Below are positions 1 to 7,680 of a DNA stretch of 52,830 bases, one piece after another. Source of the DNA: Spirulina subsalsa FACHB-351 (GTDB lineage Bacteria; Cyanobacteriota; Cyanobacteriia; Cyanobacteriales; Spirulinaceae); contig NZ_JAIHOM010000023.1 of NCBI RefSeq assembly GCF_026130165.1, positions 1 through 52,830 on the forward strand, read 5' to 3'. Position numbers and translations under genes: made by a program. The notes beneath the pieces were generated by a model that made no database searches, was not told the DNA's origin, and saw nothing but the letters and a program-made list of their open reading frames with translations. Within the stretch, counting starts at the first letter, position 1; every line of letters begins with the position of its first letter.

Positions 1-80
1 CACGTTTCAAGGTGCATCTCAATCCTTTGGACTTGAGACTTTTTAGGCTTGAGTTTGAAATCGTAGGTCATCGTTATCAT
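1..80 (-). mobile_element. tnpB: IS200/IS605 TnpB (OrfB), N-terminal end, cut by window edge
   Basis: The minus strand reads ATG-ATA-ACG-ATG and then a peptide beginning MITMTYDFKLKPKKSQ, the usual start of the TnpB helix-turn-helix region. Only about 26 codons lie in the window and the gene continues beyond base 1. A TATAAT-like -10 box lies on the minus strand at 87-92, very close to the start codon. TnpB is an RNA-guided nuclease that accompanies IS200/IS605 transposons. Whether the rest is intact cannot be seen. Confidence 0.7.
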
Positions 81-161
81 GCTCCCATTATAACACACTT
101 AATAAAACTGGCAAGGCTCATTAAGTGCTGACGCTTCGCGGGTTACATACTGTTTTTCTTT

Positions 162-359
162 TCATCCCCGTCCTAAAGTATCGGGGCTTTCAAGAAAACA
201 TGATCGGTAAAAACCGTTGGACCGTTCAACCCAAGCTAGATTGGGAATGACTCCGGGGAGGGGGGTAGCCCTATATAACTGGGCAGCTTGGGCGAGGGAG
301 GGGGTGGTGAGGGTGAGAGATGTTGCGACGAGAACAGCCCATGTTTTTTGGAGGCACAT
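162..359 (-). pseudogene. Secreted protein truncated by an IS200/IS605 end
   Basis: A 65-codon frame starts with a clear signal-peptide-like segment (Met, Lys near the start, a hydrophobic run, then an AQA site around residue 25). Its last 10 or so codons run into the GC-rich hairpin at 166-186 (CCCCG...CGGGG), which looks like the end of the transposon whose tnpB starts at base 80. I infer that insertion cut off a small exported protein after about 50 residues. It could also be a chance frame. No family recognised. Confidence 0.35.
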
Positions 360-475
360 GGTTAGAATCCCTAAGCCGTGAAATGAGTATATACACTCAT
401 TGTACTTCAGTATTTTAGGGATTTTGGTAGGAGTGTAACGTTTTTGTAATCGTTATTGACCCAAGCGTGAGCCAT

Positions 476-2164
476 TCACCAGTTGCCCATGACAACGGCA
501 ATGGGCATCCTCCAACCTGTGCCGAAGGCGCGATCTGTGATTTTTAAACCGGGGGGGGCTTGACGGCGTTTGAATTCGGCACGATTGACGAGACGGCTGA
601 CTTTTTGGACGATTTGGGGGGAATGTCCGGCGGCAATAATCTCTTGAGGGGATTGGTGATGATGGATAAGACGGGAGAGGATATCATCGAGGATTTCGTA
701 GGGGGGGAGGGAGTCTTGATCGGTTTGTCCGGGTTTGAGTTCGGCACTGGGGGCTTTGGTGAGGATGGCGGGTGGGATGAGGCTCTGTTCTTGGTTGAGC
801 CATTGACAAAGGGCATAGACTCGGGTTTTGGGGACATCGGCGATGACGGCTAAACCGCCGTTCATGTCGCCGTAGAGGGTGCAGTAACCAACGGCCATTT
901 CGGATTTGTTGCCTGTGGAGAGGAGAAGATAGCCGAATTTGTTGGCGATCGCCATTAATAAGTTGCCCCGAATCCGAGATTGAATATTTTCCTCAGCAAT
1001 GCCAAATTCTGTTCCGGCAAAGAGGGGAGCAAGCAGTTGATCATAGGCCTTCATGGCGGGTTCAATGGGGAGGGTTTGACTCTGAATGCCTATATTTTGC
1101 GCTAATTGTTCGGCATCGCTGATGGAGTGATCGGAACTGTAGGGGGAGGGCATTAAAACGCCGAGGACATTCTCTCGTCCCAAGGCTTCGGCGGCGATCG
1201 CAGCGACTAAGGCGGAGTCAATACCACCACTTAACCCTAACACGGCTCTAGAAAACCCACATTTACGGGCATAGTCTCGCACTCCCAAGACGAGGGCTGA
1301 CCAGATTTCCGCCTCGGCGCTGCTGGGAAGAGGCTTGACGGTGGTGGGGGTTAAGTCTTGGGTTTCTAAATCATATTCGGCGATCGCTAAATCTGTCCCA
1401 AATGCCTTAGCCCGCGTTACAATCTCGCCCTGACGATTCATGGCAACACTACATCCATCAAACAATAAATCGTCATTACCGCCCACTTGGTTGGTATAAA
1501 TAATCGGGATGCCGTAACGAGTCGCACAATGTTTTAACATCGACTCCCGCAAGGCTTGTTTTCCGAGGGTATAGGGAGAGGCGGAAAGGTTGACAATTAA
1601 ATCCACTTGTGCATTAGCTAGGTCTTCAAGGGGATTAACTTGATAGGTGCGTTTCCCCCAAAACTGCTCATCATTCCAGAGATCCTCACAAATTGTCACC
1701 CCAATTTTGAGGTGAGTTTCTGGGGTACGGTGTCCATACAAGACGAAGAGATTGGCTTCTTCCCCGGAGGCAAAATAACGATGTTCGTCAAAAACATCAT
1801 AGGTGGGAAGTAACCTTTTATGAAACACCCGTTCTATTTTACCATGTTGTAAGAGAGCCATACTGTTGAATAGGCTTTTTTCTCCCTTTTCGGTGGCGTA
1901 GGGATTCACTTCGACAGTGCCAACTAATACCGCTAATTGGGGGGGGAATTCTGAAGCTAAATCGACCAGTTTTTGAGCCAGATTAGCGATGAATTGAGGA
2001 CGTAGGAGTAGGTCACGGGGGGGATAGCCACAGAGGGATAATTCTGGGGTTAATAAGAGGCGAACGCCTTGATTAGCTGCGGTTTGAGCAATTTCTAGTA
2101 AGGTTTGGGCATTACCGGATAAATCCCCAATGGTGGGGTTGAGTTGGGCGATCGCAATTTTCAT
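476..2164 (-). CDS. nadE: Glutamine-dependent NAD+ synthetase
   Basis: Converts deamido-NAD to NAD using ATP and glutamine, the last step of NAD synthesis, in the cytoplasm. The 562-residue protein has both expected halves. The N-terminal nitrilase-type glutaminase shows a Glu in TPELSLCGYPP, a Lys in KRLLPTYDVFDE and the nucleophile Cys in GVTICEDLWN. The C-terminal ammonia-dependent synthetase has the ATP-pyrophosphatase loop LGLSGGIDSALV near residue 310 and STGNKSEMAVGY. Length and domain order are normal for the two-domain form. It is the only gene on its strand here, followed by transposon debris, so probably monocistronic. The ATG start encodes MKIAIAQLNP, the usual nitrilase-fold opening strand. 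Confidence 0.97.
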   Translation of the reverse strand: MKIAIAQLNPTIGDLSGNAQTLLEIAQTAANQGVRLLLTPELSLCGYPPRDLLLRPQFIANLAQKLVDLASEFPPQLAVLVGTVEVNPYATEKGEKSLFNSMALLQHGKIERVFHKRLLPTYDVFDEHRYFASGEEANLFVLYGHRTPETHLKIGVTICEDLWNDEQFWGKRTYQVNPLEDLANAQVDLIVNLSASPYTLGKQALRESMLKHCATRYGIPIIYTNQVGGNDDLLFDGCSVAMNRQGEIVTRAKAFGTDLAIAEYDLETQDLTPTTVKPLPSSAEAEIWSALVLGVRDYARKCGFSRAVLGLSGGIDSALVAAIAAEALGRENVLGVLMPSPYSSDHSISDAEQLAQNIGIQSQTLPIEPAMKAYDQLLAPLFAGTEFGIAEENIQSRIRGNLLMAIANKFGYLLLSTGNKSEMAVGYCTLYGDMNGGLAVIADVPKTRVYALCQWLNQEQSLIPPAILTKAPSAELKPGQTDQDSLPPYEILDDILSRLIHHHQSPQEIIAAGHSPQIVQKVSRLVNRAEFKRRQAPPGLKITDRAFGTGWRMPIAVVMGNW

Positions 2165-2414
2165 AGGGAATAGTTGGAAAAGCAGGGAAAAAGGGCGTTA
2201 CAGCCCAGAGATCACAGCTAATATAGCATTTTTACCTCTTGGCTCTTGTCTACGGATTTTTTAAATGTATTTTTTAATACATTTCCTGAGAAAATCACCC
2301 ACAACAAGTATTACGACAATTCTTAAATGAATCAGGATATAGTTTCCTGACGGTTCAGACAAGACCTAGGATGGAATTCATTAAAGATGACTGAAATTAA
2401 GAGAGAAAATATTT

Positions 2415-2819
2415 ATGGACGGTCTACAGCAACAACTGCTAACACTCAACTATAAAGTTGACGCCCTTTATCAAATGATGGAACAGTTAACCCATCAATT
2501 CAATCAATGTGTGGCATCTTGTTCTGTTTCTTCCTCCCAAGAGCGGCTTTCTGGGGAGTTTGATGCTCTATCCCCCCCGTTGTTATGGAATGATCTACCT
2601 GTTTATCCCCCCCATGCTCAAGAGTCAGAAAACTTAGAAATGATGCACAAAGATATTCTCAAAGACGAGGAAGGATGGGACATTCCCCCGGACTATAATT
2701 TGTCGGATCAAGATTTAGCTCCAGAGTTACAAATTCGACGGTTAACGGCTCAAGTGACGGCGGCCTATCATCGAATTGCAGCCTTAGAAGAACAATTACT
2801 CGCCCAACGGGTTCATTGA
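2415..2819 (+). CDS. Hypothetical protein with terminal coiled coils
   Basis: A 134-residue soluble protein with no signal peptide. The first 35 residues (MDGLQQQLLTLNYKVDALYQ onward) and the last 30 (a run ending ALEEQLLAQRV) are heptad-like and likely form short coiled coils. The middle is acidic and proline-rich. The start is preceded by GAGAGAAAAT, an acceptable ribosome site. Its 3' end overlaps the convergent kinase gene by seven bases. No family assigned. Codon use matches the core genes, so it is probably a real cyanobacterial protein and not part of the lasso locus on the other strand. Confidence 0.65.
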   Translation: MDGLQQQLLTLNYKVDALYQMMEQLTHQFNQCVASCSVSSSQERLSGEFDALSPPLLWNDLPVYPPHAQESENLEMMHKDILKDEEGWDIPPDYNLSDQDLAPELQIRRLTAQVTAAYHRIAALEEQLLAQRVH

Positions 2820-3820
2820 TTTTTCTGGGCTAGATTGGCAAGATCCGCCAAAATTAGCTCTAAGAGTTGAGGAAGACGTTCAGGGTGTTTGTGAGGAGTG
2901 ATTTTTTTCACTAGGGTCATTTTGAGTAGCTCATGGAGCAGGATAAATTCCTGTTGGCGTTGGGGTTTATCTAGCAGATAGTTGGTATAAGTATTTGTGA
3001 CGAGGGTGATTAAATGATCCCGCAAGGAAGCTGAGGTTAAGTAAGGGGCATGATCTTGATCACTCCGGGGCTGTAAGTGATAAATAGCCTTCAAAGGTAA
3101 GGGATTCGGTTGAAATTGATACCCCGGTTGGGTGAGGTCTAAATACTGTTTATGCCAAGTGGGATGACTGGGAACAATGCGGGGTAAATGTTCCGGCGAA
3201 CCGTAGAGGTGTTGAACTGACTCCGACCATAAACGGAGTCGGGGATAGGCGGGTTGTACTAAAAATTGGGGCTGATGGGGAGTTAACACCACTACATCAT
3301 CGGCCAAAATGGGATAACCTTGTTGGGCAAAAGCGGCGGCTGTGGTTGATTTGCCAGCCCCACTACTGCCTAAAAAGGCGATCGCCTGATTCCCAATAGC
3401 CACGGCGCTAGCGTGTAAACAAATCAACCCTTTGAGGCGCAAAATAAAGCCCAAAATCGGGCCAAGTAAATAGGTGGCCGCATCTTCTAAGGTTAGGGGC
3501 GGTTGCCAAGTCGTCCAAATCTGCCAAGTGGGGCGACATTGCACCAGAAAATCCACCCCCTCACTGTAGCGGAAATGATAGAAGTTGGGGGATAGGGATT
3601 CTTGGGGTGAGGAACGCCAAACCCTTAACAGAGGGAGTCCAGCTAAATCCCGAGTGGGACTCACATACCAAGGAGCAAGATGATTCAGCCTCTGGGGGAG
3701 GGGTTGACCCCAAGACACTGGAATTAAATTCTCGGGGGGAAGGGTTGAAGTCACAGGTGCAACACCCGGAATGGGGGCATCGGAACACAATTCTAGACCA
3801 TAGACTTGGTAATGTATCAT
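2813..3820 (-). CDS. HprK-like serine kinase of a lasso-peptide-type locus
   Basis: About 335 residues. The C-terminal half carries the HPr kinase/phosphorylase-type P-loop FLGSSGAGKSTTAAAF and, shortly after, the Asp pair in ILADDVVVL. Kinases of this group occur in lasso peptide clusters such as the paeninodin locus, where they phosphorylate a hydroxyl residue at the precursor's C-terminus. Here the gene lies downstream of two lasso-type precursors on the same strand, which supports that role. The first codon of the longest frame is GTG at 3823; the ATG one codon later is preferred. The N-terminal 120 residues resemble those of other cluster-encoded HprK homologues. The target residue is unknown. 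Free-standing regulatory HPr kinase is unlikely given the context. Confidence 0.78.
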   Translation of the reverse strand: MIHYQVYGLELCSDAPIPGVAPVTSTLPPENLIPVSWGQPLPQRLNHLAPWYVSPTRDLAGLPLLRVWRSSPQESLSPNFYHFRYSEGVDFLVQCRPTWQIWTTWQPPLTLEDAATYLLGPILGFILRLKGLICLHASAVAIGNQAIAFLGSSGAGKSTTAAAFAQQGYPILADDVVVLTPHQPQFLVQPAYPRLRLWSESVQHLYGSPEHLPRIVPSHPTWHKQYLDLTQPGYQFQPNPLPLKAIYHLQPRSDQDHAPYLTSASLRDHLITLVTNTYTNYLLDKPQRQQEFILLHELLKMTLVKKITPHKHPERLPQLLELILADLANLAQKNQ

Positions 3821-3999
3821 CACTGGGTGCGCCCTGTATGCTAACCGGATTTAACAAGGAATCAATCTAGACAAAAACAATGATCCCCTCTTTCCTCGTC
3901 ACGAGACATGGGTTAATTTGATCTTCCCTGCCCTTGCGTAGATGGGAACTCGGAGGCAGTCCGAATAATGGATTTCTTTCAGGTATGGTGAATGGGTCC

Positions 4000-4155
4000 C
4001 TAGTCCGTCCGATTGGGAACGGAATTTTCCCCCGCACCGTCACGGTTGCCGTCAACAGCCACACTTCGGGTTAGGTCTTGGACGGCCCCATAACATTGCA
4101 CTTGAGGAACATGGTAAGGCTGTTTGCTAGGAGAGTTTGAAGTGGTTTCGTTCAT
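4000..4155 (-). CDS. Lasso peptide precursor-like protein (copy 1)
   Basis: A 51-residue protein. The leader has the lasso precursor signature YxxPxVxxxG...LT (YHVPQVQCYGAVQDLTR) with the conserved Thr two residues before the predicted cut. The predicted core starts at Ser31: SVAVDGNRD, then GAGENSVPNRTD. An Asp at core position 9 could close a nine-residue macrolactam with Ser1. A paralogue lies about 300 bases upstream and the two share most of the leader and the VPNRT end. It sits between the cyclase gene and the HprK-like kinase on the same strand. Cleavage and cyclisation are inferred from motif spacing, not shown. Confidence 0.8.
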   Translation of the reverse strand: MNETTSNSPSKQPYHVPQVQCYGAVQDLTRSVAVDGNRDGAGENSVPNRTD

Positions 4156-4246
4156 GATCACATGATCCTATAGACAGAATGTGTCATCCTCATTTTAGAC
4201 AATGGGAGAAAAAATGCCACATCATCGGATTGTGCCGTTAGGCATA

Positions 4247-4465
4247 TAACTTTACTCGTGGGGCTAGGGAACAGGGAATTGATAATTGATAATTGATAAT
4301 TGATAATTGTCAATTGATAATTGATAATTGTCAATTGATAATTTCTCCCCTGCTCCCCTGCTCCCCTGAGAATTGATAATTGATAATTGTCAATTGTCAA
4401 TTCCCCGCTCCCCTGCTCCCCTGCTCCCCTATTCTCGGGATTAGAGCCTTATTCAGCAGACCCTA
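4247..4465. repeat. MITE-like repeat with heptamer tract
   Basis: Fills the gap between the two lasso precursors. The right end is TTATTCAGCAGACCCTA, the inverse of TAGGGCTTGCTGAATAA ends seen elsewhere. The left end is degenerate, but the following ACTTTACTCGTGGGGCTAGG is identical to the copy near 33,830. The interior is a tract of the heptamer ATTGATA with ATTGTCA variants and a CTCCCCTG repeat. This resembles the short tandem heptamers known from filamentous cyanobacteria. No gene seen inside. The right terminus overlaps the stop codon of the next precursor. Confidence 0.7.
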
Positions 4466-4624
4466 GATAGTCCGGTTGGGAACAGCCCGGGGACCAGCAC
4501 CATCGTTATTCCCCCGAATAGCCACACTTTGGGTCAGGGTTTTAATGTCCCCATAACATTGGACTTGGGGAGCATAATAGGGTTGTTTTTGCTTCAGATC
4601 GGTTTCAGTTACTTGGTTTGTCAT
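4463..4624 (-). CDS. Lasso peptide precursor-like protein (copy 2)
   Basis: A 53-residue paralogue of copy 1. The leader contains YYAPQVQCYGDIKTLTQ, again with Thr at -2, followed by a 21-residue predicted core: SVAIRGNND, then GAGPRAVPNRTI. The ring-forming Asp9, the GAG linker and the VPNRT tail are kept, while positions 4-8 and 13-15 differ. Such variation is expected between two products of one maturation system. The stop codon TAG is the outermost three bases of a MITE end (TAGGGTCTGCTGAATAA), so the last residue (Ile instead of Asp in copy 1) may have been altered by the insertion. It lies downstream of the cyclase gene, separated from it by a tnpB remnant. Confidence 0.8.
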   Translation of the reverse strand: MTNQVTETDLKQKQPYYAPQVQCYGDIKTLTQSVAIRGNNDGAGPRAVPNRTI

Positions 4625-4669
4625 TCGATGATTTAATGAATCCTATAGATGATTTAGTTTTATTGTGAA

Positions 4670-5010
4670 CTACCCCACCCTGCCGTTGGCGAGGATGGGG
4701 CTTCCTGATTCAACGGGAACTGCATCTAACAAAACCGATGTTTTGCACCGATGTTTTGCTAGGTTGTCTTACACTCCCTCCCCAGGCAGTATCGCTGGTT
4801 CCCAACGACAAGAGCCGCAAGGCTTCATTTCTGATATTTTGTGCTTGGCTAGCTTGTGGTTTCGTAACACCCCTTTTACCTTCAGATTCTCTACAGCAAT
4901 AACTTGGTTTTCGTTGACTATCTTGCGGGATAGTTTGTGTAGAAAGTCCTCACGGCAACGGGCAGTCTTGCCATAAACCGCCGATAATATTGTAGCTGCT
5001 CATCCGAGAA
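4670..5010 (-). pseudogene. tnpB: Internally deleted TnpB remnant
   Basis: Read on the minus strand, an internal TnpB stretch KTARCREDFLHKLSRKIVNE is followed by NQVIAVENLKVKGVLRNHKL, then an abrupt switch to unrelated codons and a stop. A separate piece near 4670-4735 reads VPVESGSPILANGRVG-stop, a C-terminus common in cyanobacterial TnpB. The catalytic core between them is missing. The remnant lies between the lasso cyclase and precursor copy 2, exactly where other cluster genes might have been. A near-identical fragment is at 22,834-22,966. Confidence 0.75.
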
Positions 5011-5044
5011 TTCGCGATCGCTCAGTTGGTTTATTGGTTGCTAT

Positions 5045-6892
5045 TCATCCCCTCCCTGCAAGGGAGGAAGGGGAAGTCCGCAACATTTTGTTAAAATGTT
5101 CCAACCAATATCCTAAACTGACTGGACGTAGACTCGACCAAGCAAGGTTTGGGGATAGGTTGGGCTGCTGGGTAATGCACAATAATGCGTCTAAGTCAAT
5201 GTAGTTTGCCAATAATTCTCGGTGTTGTTGCTGGGCAGATTGCCAAGGTTGGAGTCCTTTTTGTAGGTAGATATAGACAGGATCTCCGGCTAAGGCAGTT
5301 TTGGGACGTTGCCAGATGGTGGAGGGGACGTGCTTTTGTAGGGTGACGCGCAGGAGGTGTTTATTGATAAACCAAGGTAGGGGGGAGAGGGAGAGTAAGT
5401 AGTTGAGGAGTCGTAGGTCGAGGAAAGGATAGCGAATTTCGAGGGGGACGCGAGAGAAACCGGGATCGGTGGCTTCAAAGTTATACCACCAGAGGGGCTG
5501 GAGAAGATCCTCATAGGCTTTGCTGCGCCAAGGATGGGGGGAGTGGGGTTGGGTTTGGATGACGGTTTGCCAGCGATCGCGCAATTCATAACGGCGCTCA
5601 AATTCTGGGTTCAACCATTGGGGATATCCTCGCCAGATATCCCGATTTTGTCCCCGCAATTGAGCTAAAATTCCGGTGCCGAAGGGAGGTTTCAAACGTT
5701 CTCGCCATAGGGTACGCCCAAGGCCCCGTAATAGCTCACCTAGGGGCATTCCGCGACCTAATTCGGTCAGGGGAGAGGGGCGCATTCCTTCGTCTCCTCC
5801 TTGGCCGTAGAGGACGACTGGACTATGGGTTAAAACTTGTTGGTGAAGGTTGTAATCTTGGGTGAGAAAGGGAATATTGTAAGGTTCAGGGGGGTGCAAG
5901 GCGGGGTTTTCCCACCCTTGAAAGGGGACATAATGATCGGCTGAGATTAGTTTCAGGGGAAGGTGGAGGGAGTCGGCCACGATTTGGGCATAGTCTCCTT
6001 CGGGATCCTTAAACAGTTCCCGATAGATGACGGTGAAGGCTTGATAATTGCCCTCTGGCACAGCGTTTAAGGCGGTTTGGGCGAGCATGGTGGAGTCTAA
6101 CCCACCACTGAGGAAAATGGCGGCTTCTCGTCGCCGTAAGCGGTCGGTGACGGCTTGATTCATCAGGTGTTGGAAGGGTTCAAGATAGTCCTCATCACGA
6201 CGATAGGGCAGGAATTGGGGGACAGGTAAAGTCCAGTAACGTTGAAGGTAGATCTGTTGGGGGGTACAGGTGAGGGTATGACCTCCGGGGAGCCGTTGAA
6301 TGTCTTGGAAAACGGTGGTTTTGGGGTTTTGGTTGAAGTCGAAGAGCAGGAAGTCGGCGATCGCATCTTGATTAAGTTGAGCGGAGACGGCCGGATGTAA
6401 TCGTAAGGCTTTTAGGGTATTACTAAACAGGAAAATTGCCCCCACTTGGGCATAAAAAAAGGGTTTGACTCCCAAGGGATCTCGCACACACCAAAGTTGC
6501 TGGGCTTTACTATCCCATAGGGCAAAGGCATAATCTCCGAGTAAGTAGTCTAAACAGGATTTTCCCCAAGTGTGATAGGCCCAGAGGAGCAATTCAGAGT
6601 CGGAAGTGTGAAGGGTGACAGGACAATGATGCTGTTGCAGTTGGGTGACTAATTCCTGACGGTTATCTAAGCGCACATCGGCCGTGAGGGAGAAGTGATG
6701 TAAATGGTAAATGCCATCGGGTTGGCTATCTTGGTGACAGTGTAACAGGGTATGGCCAAAACCGATTTCTGCTTGTTGCCAGTCGTGGGTACCATCGGGC
6801 CCCCGGTAGGCTAAAAACTCGGTCATCTGGTGCAAAATACTACTATCTAGGGGACTGCGATCGCGGTGCCATATCCCACAAATTCCACTCAT
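5045..6892 (-). CDS. Asparagine-synthetase-like lasso peptide cyclase (C protein)
   Basis: 615 residues, the usual length for lasso cyclases. The N-terminal Ntn-type glutaminase-like domain begins MSGICGIW: the residue after Met is Ser, not the Cys nucleophile of true AsnB, so glutamine hydrolysis at that site is not expected. The C-terminal synthetase domain has the ATP-binding loop FLSGGLDSTMLAQ near residue 265 and YGQGGDEG further on. In lasso biosynthesis this enzyme adenylates the ring Asp/Glu side chain and closes the ring onto the core N-terminus. Two lasso-type precursors and an HprK-like kinase follow on the same strand, supporting this over ordinary asparagine synthesis. The B1 and B2 partners are not in the vicinity. 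Confidence 0.85.
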   Translation of the reverse strand: MSGICGIWHRDRSPLDSSILHQMTEFLAYRGPDGTHDWQQAEIGFGHTLLHCHQDSQPDGIYHLHHFSLTADVRLDNRQELVTQLQQHHCPVTLHTSDSELLLWAYHTWGKSCLDYLLGDYAFALWDSKAQQLWCVRDPLGVKPFFYAQVGAIFLFSNTLKALRLHPAVSAQLNQDAIADFLLFDFNQNPKTTVFQDIQRLPGGHTLTCTPQQIYLQRYWTLPVPQFLPYRRDEDYLEPFQHLMNQAVTDRLRRREAAIFLSGGLDSTMLAQTALNAVPEGNYQAFTVIYRELFKDPEGDYAQIVADSLHLPLKLISADHYVPFQGWENPALHPPEPYNIPFLTQDYNLHQQVLTHSPVVLYGQGGDEGMRPSPLTELGRGMPLGELLRGLGRTLWRERLKPPFGTGILAQLRGQNRDIWRGYPQWLNPEFERRYELRDRWQTVIQTQPHSPHPWRSKAYEDLLQPLWWYNFEATDPGFSRVPLEIRYPFLDLRLLNYLLSLSPLPWFINKHLLRVTLQKHVPSTIWQRPKTALAGDPVYIYLQKGLQPWQSAQQQHRELLANYIDLDALLCITQQPNLSPNLAWSSLRPVSLGYWLEHFNKMLRTSPSSLAGRG

Positions 6893-7002
6893 GGCTGCTC
6901 ATTCCTGTTGGGTTAAGGTTTCTTGCTTAGGATTGTAGGCAAGGGCTTTAGATTCAACTATGTTAAAGTGAACTGCACTGGACGAAGTGGGGAACAGAAT
7001 TT

Positions 7003-7524
7003 ATGCGCAGTGCGTTCACGAAGTGTCGCGTAGCGATCGCTCTCGGTAGTAATCTTAGCAGTCCTGTTGGCGACTCTCTGACGATTTTAAACAAGGCGAT
7101 CGCAACCCTTGACCAGAGTCCGGGGATTCAGGTTAAGTTAATATCCAGTTGGTACAAAACCGCCCCCGTTGGCCCCCCTCAACCGGATTATCTCAACGGT
7201 TGCGCGGTGTTAGATGTGCAACGTTCCCCCAGTGAACTCCTCCATAGATTACTGGAAATTGAACGAGAATTTGGACGACTGCGCCGTGAACCTTGGGGGC
7301 CGCGCACCTTAGATTTAGACTTACTGTTATACGAGGATTGGATTATCGACTCTCCCCCCCTCCAGATTCCCCATCCTCGCATGACTCAACGGGCTTTTGT
7401 CCTGCTCCCTTTAGCGGAAATTGCACCGGATTGGATTGAACCTATCTCCGGAATGGCGATCGCACAATTAGCCCGTTTAGTCGATTCTTCCGGGGTGATC
7501 TCTTCCTCTCCTGCCCAGCACTGA
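7003..7524 (+). CDS. folK: 2-amino-4-hydroxy-6-hydroxymethyldihydropteridine pyrophosphokinase (HPPK)
   Basis: Transfers pyrophosphate from ATP to the pterin alcohol in folate synthesis. The 173-residue protein shows the family's VAIALGSNL start, YKTAPVGPPQPDYLNGCAVL, the catalytic-loop region REFGRLRREPWGPRTLDLDLLLY with the metal-binding Asp pair, and IPHPRMTQRAFVLLPLAEIAP. The length is standard. It is divergent from the lasso cyclase gene with about 110 bases between, which must hold both promoters. The first seven residues (MRSAFTK) may be an extension, but no better downstream ATG exists before the core strand. Confidence 0.95.
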   Translation: MRSAFTKCRVAIALGSNLSSPVGDSLTILNKAIATLDQSPGIQVKLISSWYKTAPVGPPQPDYLNGCAVLDVQRSPSELLHRLLEIEREFGRLRREPWGPRTLDLDLLLYEDWIIDSPPLQIPHPRMTQRAFVLLPLAEIAPDWIEPISGMAIAQLARLVDSSGVISSSPAQH

Positions 7525-7680
7525 CTGACTCGCGCTTTCACATCGAGGAGTAGTCCAAGGAACTATCATCAATCAATAACAATATCAAAGGTTTCCTCAC
7601 AGAAATTCGGTCAATCATCTTGGGTTTTGCCATAATGTTAAACAGATACAATCTACTAGCGGGCATCACCGATAAGGGGC

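Noticed and set aside
560-853. Glycine-rich plus-strand frame opposite nadE
   Set aside because: Shadow of the well-supported nadE coding strand.
4158-4400. Minus-strand frame of 80 codons over the heptamer tract
   Set aside because: The repeated NYQLTIINYQL is only the translation of the ATTGATA tract, not a gene.
4247-4465. CRISPR array
   Set aside because: The repeats are tandem heptamers without unique spacers, and no cas genes are in the window.
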